DNA of 64,000 nucleotides from contig NZ_KV917380.1 of the NCBI RefSeq assembly GCF_002019765.1, positions 203,849 to 267,848 on the forward strand, in the 5' to 3' direction. The notes below the pieces were generated by a model that saw only the letters and a list, made by a program, of their open reading frames with translations, was not told where the DNA came from and made no database searches. The position numbers and the translations under genes are program-made. Of the stretch, positions 25,193-35,719 are shown piece after piece; the first letter of the stretch is position 1, and every line of letters begins with the position of its first letter. The stretch comes from Shouchella oshimensis. GTDB taxonomy: Bacteria > Bacillota > Bacilli > Bacillales > Bacillaceae_D.

Positions 25193-25222
25193 AAAAAAAG
25201 CTCCCAACAATTGTTGGGAGCT
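25193..25222 (-). terminator. Leader terminator/attenuator before the EamA operon
   Basis: Perfect 24-nt palindrome at 25199-25222 (AGCTCCCAACAA and its complement). On the minus strand it is followed by T7 (A7 at 25193-25199 on plus). It lies about 80 nt upstream of the EamA start in a divergent gap, with no upstream minus-strand gene, so it ends a leader RNA. On the plus strand there is no T tract. Confidence 0.65.
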
Positions 25223-25354
25223 AAGGGGATAGGGGAATACGCTACTCATTCTTACCGTTTGAATGAAATCTATACATTTTTAAAGAAAAAATTTAAACTA
25301 CGTATAAGATGCGTGGAATGATACTGATAAAATGGCTAGAGGTGGAGTACGGAA

Positions 25355-26935
25355 ATGAAAAAAGAACCACTAACGCTTAGAACCCAAACGATGTTATTAA
25401 GTGCTAGCATTGTCTTAGTAGCTTTGCTATTATTCGGATTATTTAGCGCTTTTCAGCAAGCATCATTAACAAGAGAACAGCTAGCCGATAAAGTACGAAT
25501 TAGTGCAAGTCATTTGCAGGATCATCCAGTGGTTGTATCTGCCTTGGAAGCTGGTCAGACGACGGATGAGCTCATACAACTTGTTGAAGCAATTCGAGAA
25601 GAAAATGAGTTCTTATATATCGTGGTAATGGATACAGATCAAAAACGTTACACCCACCCGGTTAAGGGTCGTATCGGAGAAATGTTTGTAGGTGGGGACG
25701 CGGATCTAGTGTTTGAAGGAGAATCCTATATTTCTGAAGCAGTTGGCTCGTTAGGCCCCTCCGTTCGAGCTTTTGAACCTGTTTATAGTCAAGCAGGCGT
25801 ACTAATCGGTGCTGTTTCAGTTGGAATCTCTACAGATGCAATTAATGAGGCTGAAACCCAGGCCATTCTTACATCATTAGCTGGCGCAATCGGAAGCTTA
25901 CTTATCGGGATGATCGGTGCTTACTTTCTTTCAAACCGAATTAAAAAACAGCTGCACGGTCTTGAACCACAACAGATTGCAAGACTTGTTAATGAACGTG
26001 AAGCCATTTTAGAAGCTGCTGGTGAGGGTGTTATAGCTATTAATGAAGAAGGGAAGATTATTGCCATAAATGGTGCAGCGATAACCTTTTTAAAAGCAAC
26101 CAGCCATGGAGATTCTGTTGAAGGAAAAAAAGTTCACGAGGTGTGGCCAGAGCTCAAACTGGAGGAGGTAATGAATCAGCGTGAAGCAAGCTACGATGTC
26201 GTCTATCAACGAAGTGATTTAGAAGCTGTTGTGACGAAGGTGCCGATCTTTTATCAAGATCTTTGTATTGGAGCACTTGCCACATTCCGAGAAAAGAATC
26301 AGTTAGATGACATTATGAAACGTTTAAGTGGAGTAGAGACCTATGCCAAAAGCTTAAGAAGCGAAACCCACGAGTTCATGAACAAGCTACACATTATTAG
26401 TGCAATGGTTGAAACCGAATCATATAGTGAACTACAAGATTATATTGAGAATCTTTCTTTACGCTATCAGCAAAAGAAGAATAGTCAGTTACCGGATGAA
26501 ATAGGCAAGTTAGTGTCTGACAAAAGTTTAGCGCAATTTTTAGCACGTAAAACAAGTGTGTTAGAAGAGCAAAGTATTAACGTTCTGTTCCAATCTGGTA
26601 CACCTTGGCCAAAGTTATCGTCAGAACTTATTGATGCATGGATTACGATCATTGGAAACACGATGGATAATGCAGCGGAAGCAAGCCTCAATCAAAGAGA
26701 AACGTATATTATTGTCACCATTAAGCAAGTAGGTGGTGTCCTTCGTTATGTAATTGAAGATAACGGCAAAGGATTTTCGCCTAATCAGGAAAGACAATCG
26801 ACAAAAAGCGGGGATCATGGTTACGGGTTAGAGAATGTGAGAAAAGAAGTCTCTCGTTTTCATGGAACGATTGACCTTTTATCAAGAGAAGGTAAAGGCA
26901 CCATTATTACAATCCATATTCCACTAGGAACATGA
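25355..26935 (+). CDS. Sensor histidine kinase of the CitA/DcuS/MalK type
   Basis: 526-residue kinase: membrane segment about residues 13-33, extracytoplasmic Cache/PASC-like sensor (about 34-175) of the carboxylate-binding type, second membrane segment (about 178-200), cytoplasmic PAS (about 215-320), then kinase core. The phospho-His is His339 in RSETHEFMNKLH; N box GNTMDNAAEAS, G1 EDNGKGF, G2 GYGLENV. Proteins of this layout sense citrate, malate, fumarate or succinate outside the cell. A response regulator and a dicarboxylate transporter follow directly, which fits a C4-dicarboxylate signal. Confidence 0.92.
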   Translation: MKKEPLTLRTQTMLLSASIVLVALLLFGLFSAFQQASLTREQLADKVRISASHLQDHPVVVSALEAGQTTDELIQLVEAIREENEFLYIVVMDTDQKRYTHPVKGRIGEMFVGGDADLVFEGESYISEAVGSLGPSVRAFEPVYSQAGVLIGAVSVGISTDAINEAETQAILTSLAGAIGSLLIGMIGAYFLSNRIKKQLHGLEPQQIARLVNEREAILEAAGEGVIAINEEGKIIAINGAAITFLKATSHGDSVEGKKVHEVWPELKLEEVMNQREASYDVVYQRSDLEAVVTKVPIFYQDLCIGALATFREKNQLDDIMKRLSGVETYAKSLRSETHEFMNKLHIISAMVETESYSELQDYIENLSLRYQQKKNSQLPDEIGKLVSDKSLAQFLARKTSVLEEQSINVLFQSGTPWPKLSSELIDAWITIIGNTMDNAAEASLNQRETYIIVTIKQVGGVLRYVIEDNGKGFSPNQERQSTKSGDHGYGLENVRKEVSRFHGTIDLLSREGKGTIITIHIPLGT

Positions 26936-26951
26936 AGGGAGCTAGAACAAG

Positions 26952-27653
26952 TTGATTCGTGTTGCAATGATTGAAGATGAAGAACAAATTGCTTATTTCC
27001 ATAGTCTTTTTCTGAAAAAAGTAGAAGGGTTTACGTTGGTAGCTCAGGCACGAACGTTCGAAGAAGGTTTACAACAAGTGAAAGAACAGAAGCCCGATCT
27101 ATTGTTGCTTGATGTGTATATAGGTGACAGGAATGGATTAGATATTTTAAAGCAAGTGCGCCTAGAGGAAAGAAATGTTGACGTGATTCTTATTACATCC
27201 GCTAATGATGCGTATACAGTTCAAACAGGCTACCGTTTTGGTGTTATTGATTATCTCGTAAAGCCCTTTACGTTTGCGCGTTTTAAAGAAGCCCTTGATC
27301 GCTATCGATTTATGAAACAAGAAACAGAGCAGCCATCATTTGTTCAACAAGAAATAGATAATTTTCTCCAACGAAATGAAACAAACCAAATCGTAGAAAA
27401 AGTACATATGCCAAAAGGCATCACAGAAGTAACGGCGACTCGAGTCTTAGAAGCGCTAGATGATACGAAATGGCAAACAGCAGCCGAATTAGAGGAGCGT
27501 ACCACCATTTCTCATGTTTCACTCCGAAAATATCTACGTTACTTTCATGAACAAGGGTTTATTGAAAAAGATCTTGTCTATTTAACTCATGGAAGACCAT
27601 ACAATCGCTACCGTATTTTGGAAGCAGGTAAGGCGTTTCGATTAAAAAGTTGA
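26952..27653 (+). CDS. Response regulator of the CitT/MalR/DctR type
   Basis: 233-residue regulator: receiver domain (about 1-120) with acidic pair EDE, phospho-Asp in LLLLDVYIGD and the switch Lys in YLVKPF, then a C-terminal DNA-binding part (about 160-225, TAAELEERTTISHVSLRKYLRYF) of the CitB/DcuR kind. The start is TTG 26952 with GGGAG ten nt upstream, 17 nt after the kinase stop. It should activate the downstream DASS transporter gene. Confidence 0.9.
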   Translation: MIRVAMIEDEEQIAYFHSLFLKKVEGFTLVAQARTFEEGLQQVKEQKPDLLLLDVYIGDRNGLDILKQVRLEERNVDVILITSANDAYTVQTGYRFGVIDYLVKPFTFARFKEALDRYRFMKQETEQPSFVQQEIDNFLQRNETNQIVEKVHMPKGITEVTATRVLEALDDTKWQTAAELEERTTISHVSLRKYLRYFHEQGFIEKDLVYLTHGRPYNRYRILEAGKAFRLKS

Positions 27654-27704
27654 TTTCGTTTAATTAAAAAAACTAGACCATTCCCCCATGTTCATGAAAA
27701 AATA

Positions 27705-27718
27705 AGTAAACGCTTTCA
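27705..27718 (+). promoter_or_regulatory. Putative cre (CcpA) site before the dicarboxylate transporter
   Basis: AGTAAACGCTTTCA matches the cre consensus TGWAANCGNTNWCA at 13 of 14 positions (only position 1 differs). It lies directly before the ribosome site, so CcpA would act as a roadblock, consistent with glucose repression of C4-dicarboxylate uptake. Confidence 0.65.
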
Positions 27719-27736
27719 AAGGATGGAGGAATGACT

Positions 27737-29401
27737 ATGAGACTTGTATGGGATCGATTATGGCAACAGTCTGAACGAACGAAAGACCTTTTAAATATCT
27801 TCTCCTATGCAAACAAAGGCTCTGCTGCTTTGCGAAAAGAAGCAGCTGAACATAAAGAAATGAGAGAACGCAAGAACGCAACTCCTGAAAATAATCATAA
27901 AAAGAAGCCTTATTCTAGGGCGCAACTAATTGGTCTATTGCTTGGACCATTACTGTTTGCCTTAACCATGTTGTTTTTTGAACCAGCAGGATTATCTGCT
28001 GATGGGCAAAGAGTGTTAGCAGTTACCCTTTGGATTGCAACATGGTGGATGACTGAAGCAATTCCAATCCCAGCTACTTCGTTAATGCCGCTTATCTTAC
28101 TACCGATAACTGGGGCAATGGAAGGTTCTGATGTCGCGTCTTCTTATGGTAATGACATCATTTTCTTATTTTTAGGTGGTTTCTTTATCGCAACGGCGAT
28201 GGAAAAATGGGATTTACACAAACGAGTGGCATTGTTTATTATTTCTGTCATTGGGACAAGTACTCAACGAATTCTGTTAGGTTTCATGATTGCGACAGGT
28301 TTTCTCTCAATGTGGGTATCTAACACAGCTGCTGTTATGATGATGATACCAATGGCACTCGCTATTACTGCTCAAGTAGCAGCGGCATTGAAAGAAGATC
28401 AACATAAACGTGACTTACCTAAGTTTGAAAAATCACTATTATTTGGTGTAGGGTATGCGGGTACAATTGGTGGGCTTGGTACATTAATTGGGACACCGCC
28501 TAATATCATTCTTGCTGCGCAGCTCGACACTATTTTTGGAATGTCGATTGGTTTTGGCACATGGATGCTCTTTGCCGTACCAGTTGTCATCTTACTTCTT
28601 TTATTCACATGGTTTTATCTCGGGACAGTTAGTTTTAAAACGAGTATTAAGACACTGCCAGGTGGGAAAGCGCTTATTGCTCAAGAGAGACAAAAGCTTG
28701 GCAAAACTGCTTATGAAGAAAAAATTGTTGGTGGAGTCTTCTTATTTGCCGCATTTATGTGGATTTCTCGAGAATTTTTATGGTCTGGCGATGAGGCGCT
28801 ACTTGTTCAGCTTCCTGGAGTTTCAGATGGGATGATTGCCATTATTGCAACGATGCTTTTATTCTTAATCCCTGCAAAAGCTTCTTCTCGTATCTTGGAT
28901 TGGAGTGATTCTAAAGAAATTCCTTGGGGCGTGCTTCTTTTATTTGGTGGAGGGCTAGCGATTGCTTCAGGGTTCCAATCAAGTGGCCTTTCTAGTTGGT
29001 TGGGTGATCAATTAACGATTTTAGACGGTCTTCATATGCTCCTTATTATTGGTGGGGCGACGCTATTAATCATGATGCTAACAGAGATTACATCAAATAC
29101 GGCAACAGCAACCATGATTCTACCTGTTGTGGCGGCACTTGCAGTCGCTCTTGATATTCATCCTTTTGCGCTTATGATTCCATGTGCAATGGCAGCAAAC
29201 TGTGCGTTTATGTTACCAGTTGGAACACCGCCAAATGCCATTATTTTTGGGACAGGGAAACTAAAGATTAGTGATATGGTACGAGCTGGCTTTTGGCTGA
29301 ACGTTTTTGCTACAGCCATTATTGTCCTAGCGGTATATCTCTTAGTTCCACTTGTAATGGGTGTAGATTTGTCAACATTCCCAACTGAATTTCTTAATTA
29401 A
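27737..29401 (+). CDS. DASS (SLC13) family sodium/dicarboxylate symporter
   Basis: 554-residue divalent anion:sodium symporter, the family of bacterial SdcS and VcINDY, which take up succinate, malate or fumarate with sodium. A hydrophilic N-terminus of about 60 residues is followed by about 11 membrane segments. Both SNT substrate motifs are present: WVSNTAAVMMMIP and TSNTATATMILP, each followed by a PxN-type loop (GTPPNIIL and GTPPNAIIF). ATG 27737 is chosen since GGAGG is 7 nt upstream; ATG 27731 is too close. The adjacent CitST-type system and the cre site fit substrate induction and glucose repression. Sodium coupling suits an alkaline habitat. Confidence 0.93.
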   Translation: MRLVWDRLWQQSERTKDLLNIFSYANKGSAALRKEAAEHKEMRERKNATPENNHKKKPYSRAQLIGLLLGPLLFALTMLFFEPAGLSADGQRVLAVTLWIATWWMTEAIPIPATSLMPLILLPITGAMEGSDVASSYGNDIIFLFLGGFFIATAMEKWDLHKRVALFIISVIGTSTQRILLGFMIATGFLSMWVSNTAAVMMMIPMALAITAQVAAALKEDQHKRDLPKFEKSLLFGVGYAGTIGGLGTLIGTPPNIILAAQLDTIFGMSIGFGTWMLFAVPVVILLLLFTWFYLGTVSFKTSIKTLPGGKALIAQERQKLGKTAYEEKIVGGVFLFAAFMWISREFLWSGDEALLVQLPGVSDGMIAIIATMLLFLIPAKASSRILDWSDSKEIPWGVLLLFGGGLAIASGFQSSGLSSWLGDQLTILDGLHMLLIIGGATLLIMMLTEITSNTATATMILPVVAALAVALDIHPFALMIPCAMAANCAFMLPVGTPPNAIIFGTGKLKISDMVRAGFWLNVFATAIIVLAVYLLVPLVMGVDLSTFPTEFLN

Positions 29402-29412
29402 CCTTTTTATAG

Positions 29413-29451
29413 GAGATGCAGAAGAGTTTTAATCGCTGCATCTCTTTTTTT
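29413..29451 (+). terminator. Rho-independent terminator after the DASS gene
   Basis: 9-bp stem GAGATGCAG/CTGCATCTC (29413-29421 and 29436-29444) followed by T7. Confidence 0.9.
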
Positions 29452-29509
29452 GATGCTGATTAAAAAGGGAAAAATTGTTTATATGTAGAAAGAATAGGGA
29501 AAGAACCAT

Positions 29510-29546
29510 TGAATCCGTTTACAAATAAGCTTGTTCATACTATAAT
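29510..29546 (+). promoter_or_regulatory. glpFK promoter with cre overlapping the -35
   Basis: TTTACA (29518-29523), 17-nt spacer, TATAAT (29541-29546). TGAATCCGTTTACA at 29510-29523 fits the cre consensus at 13 of 14 positions and covers the -35, so CcpA binding would block RNA polymerase. This agrees with catabolite repression of glycerol use. Confidence 0.8.
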
Positions 29547-29582
29547 GGCACCATGTTAATAGAAGTGGCTGATGAGTGTATG

Positions 29583-29637
29583 AGAACAGCTTTTTTTGCG
29601 GAACGTAACAGGTCTGTGAAAAAGGCTGTTCTTTTTT
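29583..29637 (+). terminator. glpF leader terminator, expected GlpP antitermination target
   Basis: Stem AGAACAGC/GCTGTTCT (29583-29590 and 29625-29632), extended by T7/A5 pairing, then T6. It lies in the leader between the promoter and glpF. GlpP bound to glycerol-3-phosphate is known to prevent such termination in B. subtilis; glpP lies at the end of this operon group. Confidence 0.8.
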
Positions 29638-29677
29638 GTGTATACGCACTCAGATGAAGTAGAGGAGGAACAAAAAA

Positions 29678-30382
29678 ATGGCTGAAGTCATTGCCGAATT
29701 TGTAGGAACAATGATACTCATTATATTTGGTGCAGGTGTTATTGCAGCAGTTAACTTAAAAGAATCAAAAGCTGAGGGTGCCGGATGGTTAACGATTGCC
29801 ATAGGCTGGGGCTTTGCAGTAGCGTTAGGCGTATACGTTTCAGGAACAATAAGTGAAGCGCACCTAAATCCTGCGGTAACCATTGGATTCGCGGCAATTG
29901 GAGAGTTTCCGTGGAGCCAGGTTCCTGGCTATATTATTGGACAATTACTTGGTGCTATTGCTGGGGCAGTCGTCATCTTTCTACATTACTACCCGCATTG
30001 GAAAAAAACAGACGATCCGGGTGCAAAATTTAGTGTATTCGCGACAGCACCTGCCATTAAGCATACACCATCGAATTTCGGCTCCGAACTAATTGGAACC
30101 GCTGTATTAGTATTTGGATTACTGGCAATCGGTGCAAATACATTCAGTGAGGGCTTAAACCCTCTTGTCGTTGGTGTACTAATTATTGCTATCGGGCTTT
30201 CTCTTGGGGGACCTACAGGGTATGCGATTAATCCAGCCCGTGATCTCGGACCGAGGATTGCCCACGCTTTGTTACCTATTCATAAAAAAGGACCGTCTGA
30301 TTGGGCATACGCTTGGGTTCCTATTTTAGGTCCAATTACAGGTGGTGTCATTGGTGCATTCGCCTATACAATGATATTTTAA
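29678..30382 (+). CDS. glpF: Glycerol uptake facilitator
   Basis: 234-residue aquaglyceroporin (MIP family) with six membrane segments and two half-helix NPA motifs: HLNPAVT (Asn64) and AINPARDLGPR (Asn185). The Asp after the second NPAR (Asp189) is a mark of glycerol-conducting members rather than water channels. It is somewhat shorter than B. subtilis GlpF. AGGAGG lies before the ATG; glpK follows 22 nt later. Expression depends on the leader terminator and cre site upstream. Confidence 0.96.
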   Translation: MAEVIAEFVGTMILIIFGAGVIAAVNLKESKAEGAGWLTIAIGWGFAVALGVYVSGTISEAHLNPAVTIGFAAIGEFPWSQVPGYIIGQLLGAIAGAVVIFLHYYPHWKKTDDPGAKFSVFATAPAIKHTPSNFGSELIGTAVLVFGLLAIGANTFSEGLNPLVVGVLIIAIGLSLGGPTGYAINPARDLGPRIAHALLPIHKKGPSDWAYAWVPILGPITGGVIGAFAYTMIF

Positions 30383-30392
30383 AAAGAGATGA

Positions 30393-31901
<1,509 letters not shown>

Positions 31902-31970
31902 CCCTTTACGAATGAAAAAAAAAGGCGTACACTAAGAGTAACAAGTTAATGATAAAATCTTTGAGACGAT

Positions 31971-32035
31971 GAGGGGATTACAGCACTTAAGTAGGCGAAC
32001 TGCCTACTTAAGAATGTTGTGGTCCCCTCTTTTTT
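31971..32035 (+). terminator. glpD leader terminator, expected GlpP antitermination target
   Basis: Long hairpin between glpK and glpD: outer stem GAGGGGA/TCCCCTC (31971-31977 and 32023-32029), inner perfect 11-bp stem CTTAAGTAGGC/GCCTACTTAAG (31986-31996 and 32002-32012), then T6. A weak -10 (GATAAA, 31951-31956) lies just upstream. Structure and position match GlpP-controlled glpD leaders. Confidence 0.8.
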
Positions 32036-32056
32036 ATTTTCTTAGGAGGGAAAACC

Positions 32057-33709
32057 ATGCCATTTTCAACAGTTACTAGAACAAACACACTTCAAAGCAT
32101 GCAAGGGCAACAGCTAGATTTACTGGTCATCGGTGGGGGAATTACAGGTACAGGAATTGCACTAGATGCACAAACAAGAGGGTTAAGTACAGGATTAATC
32201 GAGATGCAGGATTTTGCTGCAGGAACATCGAGTCGCTCTACGAAATTAATACATGGTGGCTTACGCTATTTAAAACAATTCGAAATTAAGCTAGTTGCAG
32301 AAGTTGGGAAAGAGCGGGCAATTGTTTATGAAAATGCGCCCCATGTAACAGAGCCTGTTCGAATGATGCTTCCTTTCTATAAGGGAGGAACGTTTAACGC
32401 TTTTACAACGTCGCTAGGATTATCTGTATATGATCGCTTAGCCGGAGTGAAGAAAGACGAACGTCGGACGATGATGAACGCGAAAGAAGCATTAAAGAAA
32501 GAAAGTATTTTAGCAAGTGAAGGGCTCAAAGGTGCTGGAATGTACGTTGAATACCGTACAGATGATGCTCGTTTAACAATGGAAGTAGCCAAAAGTGCTG
32601 CAGAGCGCGGTGCAAAACTCATTAACTATGTGAAAGCCGATTCGTTTCTTTACGAAAATGGAAAGCTAGTTGGTGTTCAAGCCACAGATCGTTTGACAGG
32701 TGAAAGCGTAAAAATATATGCAAGAAAAATTATTAACGCAACAGGACCTTGGGTAGATACTTTACGAGAACAAGATCGTTCGAGAGAAGGGAAATCCATT
32801 CATCATACAAAAGGTGTTCACTTAGTTCTCTCAAAAGAGCGCTTGCCTTTAAATCGTGCTGTATATTTTGATACACCTTTTGGTGATGGAAGAATGATGT
32901 TCGCCATTCCTAGAGGGAAGAAAGTGTATGTAGGAACAACAGATACGAACTTCAAAGGCGATCAAACAGAGCCAGGTGTGACAATTGATGACGTTAATTA
33001 TATTCTTGATGCTACGAACCAATTGTTCCCAGGCTATCATTTAACGAAGACAGACGTTGAATCAAGCTGGTCTGGAATTCGCCCGCTTATCCATGAAGAT
33101 GGTAAAGATCCATCCGAGATTTCGAGAAAAGATGAGATTTTCCATTCGAAAAGCGGTCTGATGACCATTGCAGGAGGGAAGCTTACAGGCTATCGAAAAA
33201 TGGCTGATACGATTGTCTCTATCGCTGCTGAAGAACTTTCTAAAGAAACTGGAAAGAGCTATCCAAGCTGTCAGACTAAGGAAATGGCTTTATCAGGCGG
33301 GCATGTTGGTGGTTCAGCGAAATATGAAGCCTTCAAACAAAAGACGATTCGAGACGGAGTAGAAAAAGGCTTAACCCAAGACGAAGCCCAAGAAATTGCA
33401 GAACGCTACGGTTCTAATGCACCAGCAGTGTTTTCCTATCTACAAGAGGACAATCACTACGACTTGCCTAAGGCTCTTTATGCGATGCTTCGTTATGGAA
33501 TAGAGCAAGAAATGACCGTAACAGCCGTTGATTTCTTGATGAGACGGGTTTCGTATCTGCTATTTGACATCGATCAAGTAGATGCGTATAAAGATCGTAT
33601 TTTAAATGCGATGAGCGATTTGCTACAATGGTCAGAAGAAGAGAAACTTCGCTATAGTAAAGAACTAAATGAACAAGTAAATCTAGTTACATTGAGGGGC
33701 TTACAGTAA
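32057..33709 (+). CDS. glpD: Aerobic glycerol-3-phosphate dehydrogenase
   Basis: 550-residue FAD enzyme at the membrane face that oxidises glycerol-3-phosphate to dihydroxyacetone phosphate and passes electrons to the quinone pool. The FAD-binding GxGxxG is at 26-31 (VIGGGITGTG), followed by GTSSRSTKLIHGGLRYL; IRPLIHEDGKDPSEISRKDEIF and ITIAGGKLTGYRKMAD-like TIAGGKLTGYRKMA mark the catalytic domain. GGAGG precedes the start. Its stop overlaps the glpP start by one base (TAATG). Confidence 0.97.
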   Translation: MPFSTVTRTNTLQSMQGQQLDLLVIGGGITGTGIALDAQTRGLSTGLIEMQDFAAGTSSRSTKLIHGGLRYLKQFEIKLVAEVGKERAIVYENAPHVTEPVRMMLPFYKGGTFNAFTTSLGLSVYDRLAGVKKDERRTMMNAKEALKKESILASEGLKGAGMYVEYRTDDARLTMEVAKSAAERGAKLINYVKADSFLYENGKLVGVQATDRLTGESVKIYARKIINATGPWVDTLREQDRSREGKSIHHTKGVHLVLSKERLPLNRAVYFDTPFGDGRMMFAIPRGKKVYVGTTDTNFKGDQTEPGVTIDDVNYILDATNQLFPGYHLTKTDVESSWSGIRPLIHEDGKDPSEISRKDEIFHSKSGLMTIAGGKLTGYRKMADTIVSIAAEELSKETGKSYPSCQTKEMALSGGHVGGSAKYEAFKQKTIRDGVEKGLTQDEAQEIAERYGSNAPAVFSYLQEDNHYDLPKALYAMLRYGIEQEMTVTAVDFLMRRVSYLLFDIDQVDAYKDRILNAMSDLLQWSEEEKLRYSKELNEQVNLVTLRGLQ

Positions 33710-34251
33710 TGTTTGATGGTCAACAATTATTACCTGCAGTAAACAATATGAAAGATTTTGAGCGCGTGATGAAAGAAGAAAGGACTTACTTTGTTGTCCT
33801 TGATGTACATCTGTCGCTGTTGGCAAAAATGAAAAAGCTTTCGAAAGAAGCAGGGAAAAAGATGCTTCTACATGCTGACCTCGTGCAAGGTTTAAAGAGT
33901 GATCGGTATGCTGCAGAGTTTATTTGTCAGACCATTCGTCCTACAGGTGTCATTTCAACTAGAGCAAATATGCTAAAGACCGCAAAAAAAAATAACATTT
34001 TGGCGATCCAACGTATTTTTTTACTTGATACGATGGCGTTGAAAACAAGTTATCAGCAAGTGGAAGAAGTAAAGCCTGACGTTCTTGAGGTGTTACCTGG
34101 TGTCTTGCCAGACTATATCAAAAAAGTTCGACAAGAAACGGGGATAGACGTTATTGCAGGAGGGTTAATTACAACTGCAGACGACATCGAAACCGCGCTT
34201 CAAGCTGGGGCAAGAGCTGTTACAACATCAAGAAAAGAATTATGGATTTAA
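33709..34251 (+). CDS. glpP: Glycerol-3-phosphate-responsive antiterminator
   Basis: 180-residue RNA-binding TIM-barrel-like protein that, when loaded with glycerol-3-phosphate, lets transcription pass the leader terminators of glp genes. Family blocks visible: LLPAVNNMKDFER, HADLVQGLKSDRYAAEFI, ISTRANMLKTAKK, LEVLPGVLPDYI and VIAGGLITTADDI. In B. subtilis glpP precedes glpF; here it is the last gene, coupled to glpD by a one-base overlap, so the antiterminator is made from a transcript it controls itself, a positive loop. Confidence 0.95.
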   Translation: MFDGQQLLPAVNNMKDFERVMKEERTYFVVLDVHLSLLAKMKKLSKEAGKKMLLHADLVQGLKSDRYAAEFICQTIRPTGVISTRANMLKTAKKNNILAIQRIFLLDTMALKTSYQQVEEVKPDVLEVLPGVLPDYIKKVRQETGIDVIAGGLITTADDIETALQAGARAVTTSRKELWI

Positions 34252-34257
34252 TGAAAA

Positions 34258-34289
34258 GCAGGCGCATAGAAGTGCGCCTGCTTTTTTTT
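34258..34289. terminator. Terminator after glpP, usable from both sides
   Basis: 9-bp stem GCAGGCGCA/TGCGCCTGC (34258-34266 and 34273-34281) with T8 on the plus side and A-rich sequence before it, so it can also stop the convergent aldehyde dehydrogenase transcript. Confidence 0.9.
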
Positions 34290-34291
34290 GT

Positions 34292-35719
34292 TTAGGACGG
34301 CATACCGAGTACAGCTTTCACTTCAAGATACTCTTCAATACCAAATTCGCCCCACTCACGTCCAATACCGGATTGTTTGTAACCGCCAAATGGAGCGTTA
34401 AAGTCTGTCTGTGCATTGTTTATCGTAATTTGACCTGCACGGATCCGAGAGGCCACATAGCGTAACTTATCTGGATCTTGTCCAAAGACATAGCCTGCTA
34501 AGCCGTAGACAGTATCATTGGCAATATCAATGGCGTGGTCAACATCGTTGTAATAAATAATGGATAAGACTGGCCCGAAGATTTCTTCTTGTGCAATAAC
34601 CATGTTATTTGAAACGTCTGAGAAGACAGTGGGCTTTGCAAAATAACCGGTATCTAATCCATCAGGCTTTCCAGTACCTCCTACTAATACGGTTGCACCT
34701 TCGTCGATTCCTTTTTGAATGTAAGATTGAACCGTATCCCACTGACCTTTTGAAACAAGTGGTCCAGCTGTATGACCTTCTTCTTTTGGGTTCCCCATTG
34801 AGAAGGAAGCAACTGTATCTTTCATCGCTTTTTCAAATGCGTCTTGTTTTGCTTTGGGAACGAGAATACGTGTGGCAGCCGTACACACTTGCCCAGTATT
34901 AAAGAACATATGTGAAGCGGCTGTCTTAGCAGCATCAATCATATCTGCATCTTCTAAAATAACAAGTGGCGACTTGCCACCTAATTCAAGGGCAACCTTC
35001 TTAATGGTTTTAGAGGCGTTTTGCATGATCTTCTCACCTACAGCCCCAGAGCCAGTGAAAGATACAAAATCTATATCCGGGTGCGAGCTAATCGCATCTC
35101 CTACTACATCACCAGTGCCGTTAACGAGGTTAAAGGCGCCTTTTGGAACACCTGCTTCATGAATAATATCAGCAAGCATCATTGCGGCATAGGGTGTTTT
35201 CTCAGCTGGTTTCAATACGACAGGACTACCTGCTGCAATGGCACCTGCAATTTTTGTAGCTGTTTGATTTGTTGGGAAGTTCCACGGTGTGATTAACCCG
35301 CTTATACCAATGCTTTCTTTTACAAGTGTATGACCGTCCTTTTCTTCTGAAAACGAAAAGGTTTCTAACGCTTCTGCCGCTTGGTTAAAATGAGCTAGGC
35401 CCATTTTAAAATGAACGTCTTCAGAAACCGAAAGTGGTGCACCGAGTTCTTCAGTCATAACATGAATAAGCTCTTTGCTTCGCTTTTTGTAACCTTCAGC
35501 AATTGCTTTTAGCCATTGAATTCGTTCGTCTTTTGTAGAGGTTGAAAACGATGGAAATGCTTGTTTTGCCGCAGAAACGGCTTTATCGACATCTTCTTTA
35601 GTACCTGCAGAAACGTGACCGATTACTTCTTCTGTTGCAGGGTTGATAACGTCAATGGTGTTAGAATCAGTTGAATCAATCCATTCACCGTTAATGAAAT
35701 GTTGAGTTTGGTTACGCAT
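34292..35719 (-). CDS. NAD(P)-dependent aldehyde dehydrogenase
   Basis: 475-residue member of the aldehyde dehydrogenase superfamily that oxidises aldehydes to acids. Catalytic residues are visible: Glu245 in LELGGKSP and Cys279 in NTGQVCTA; ITPWNFPTNQ with its Asn and FTGSGAVG line the cofactor and oxyanion sites; EEIFGPVLS is near the C-terminus. It has the PWNFP form of the general group, resembling B. subtilis DhaS/YfmT-like enzymes, but the substrate cannot be read. Single gene with its own start signal (GGAG) and a 270-nt divergent gap upstream. Confidence 0.93.
   Translation of the reverse strand: MRNQTQHFINGEWIDSTDSNTIDVINPATEEVIGHVSAGTKEDVDKAVSAAKQAFPSFSTSTKDERIQWLKAIAEGYKKRSKELIHVMTEELGAPLSVSEDVHFKMGLAHFNQAAEALETFSFSEEKDGHTLVKESIGISGLITPWNFPTNQTATKIAGAIAAGSPVVLKPAEKTPYAAMMLADIIHEAGVPKGAFNLVNGTGDVVGDAISSHPDIDFVSFTGSGAVGEKIMQNASKTIKKVALELGGKSPLVILEDADMIDAAKTAASHMFFNTGQVCTAATRILVPKAKQDAFEKAMKDTVASFSMGNPKEEGHTAGPLVSKGQWDTVQSYIQKGIDEGATVLVGGTGKPDGLDTGYFAKPTVFSDVSNNMVIAQEEIFGPVLSIIYYNDVDHAIDIANDTVYGLAGYVFGQDPDKLRYVASRIRAGQITINNAQTDFNAPFGGYKQSGIGREWGEFGIEEYLEVKAVLGMPS

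Noticed and set aside
34609-35296. Plus-strand frames across the aldehyde dehydrogenase gene
   Set aside because: They are antisense shadows of a clear, complete enzyme gene.
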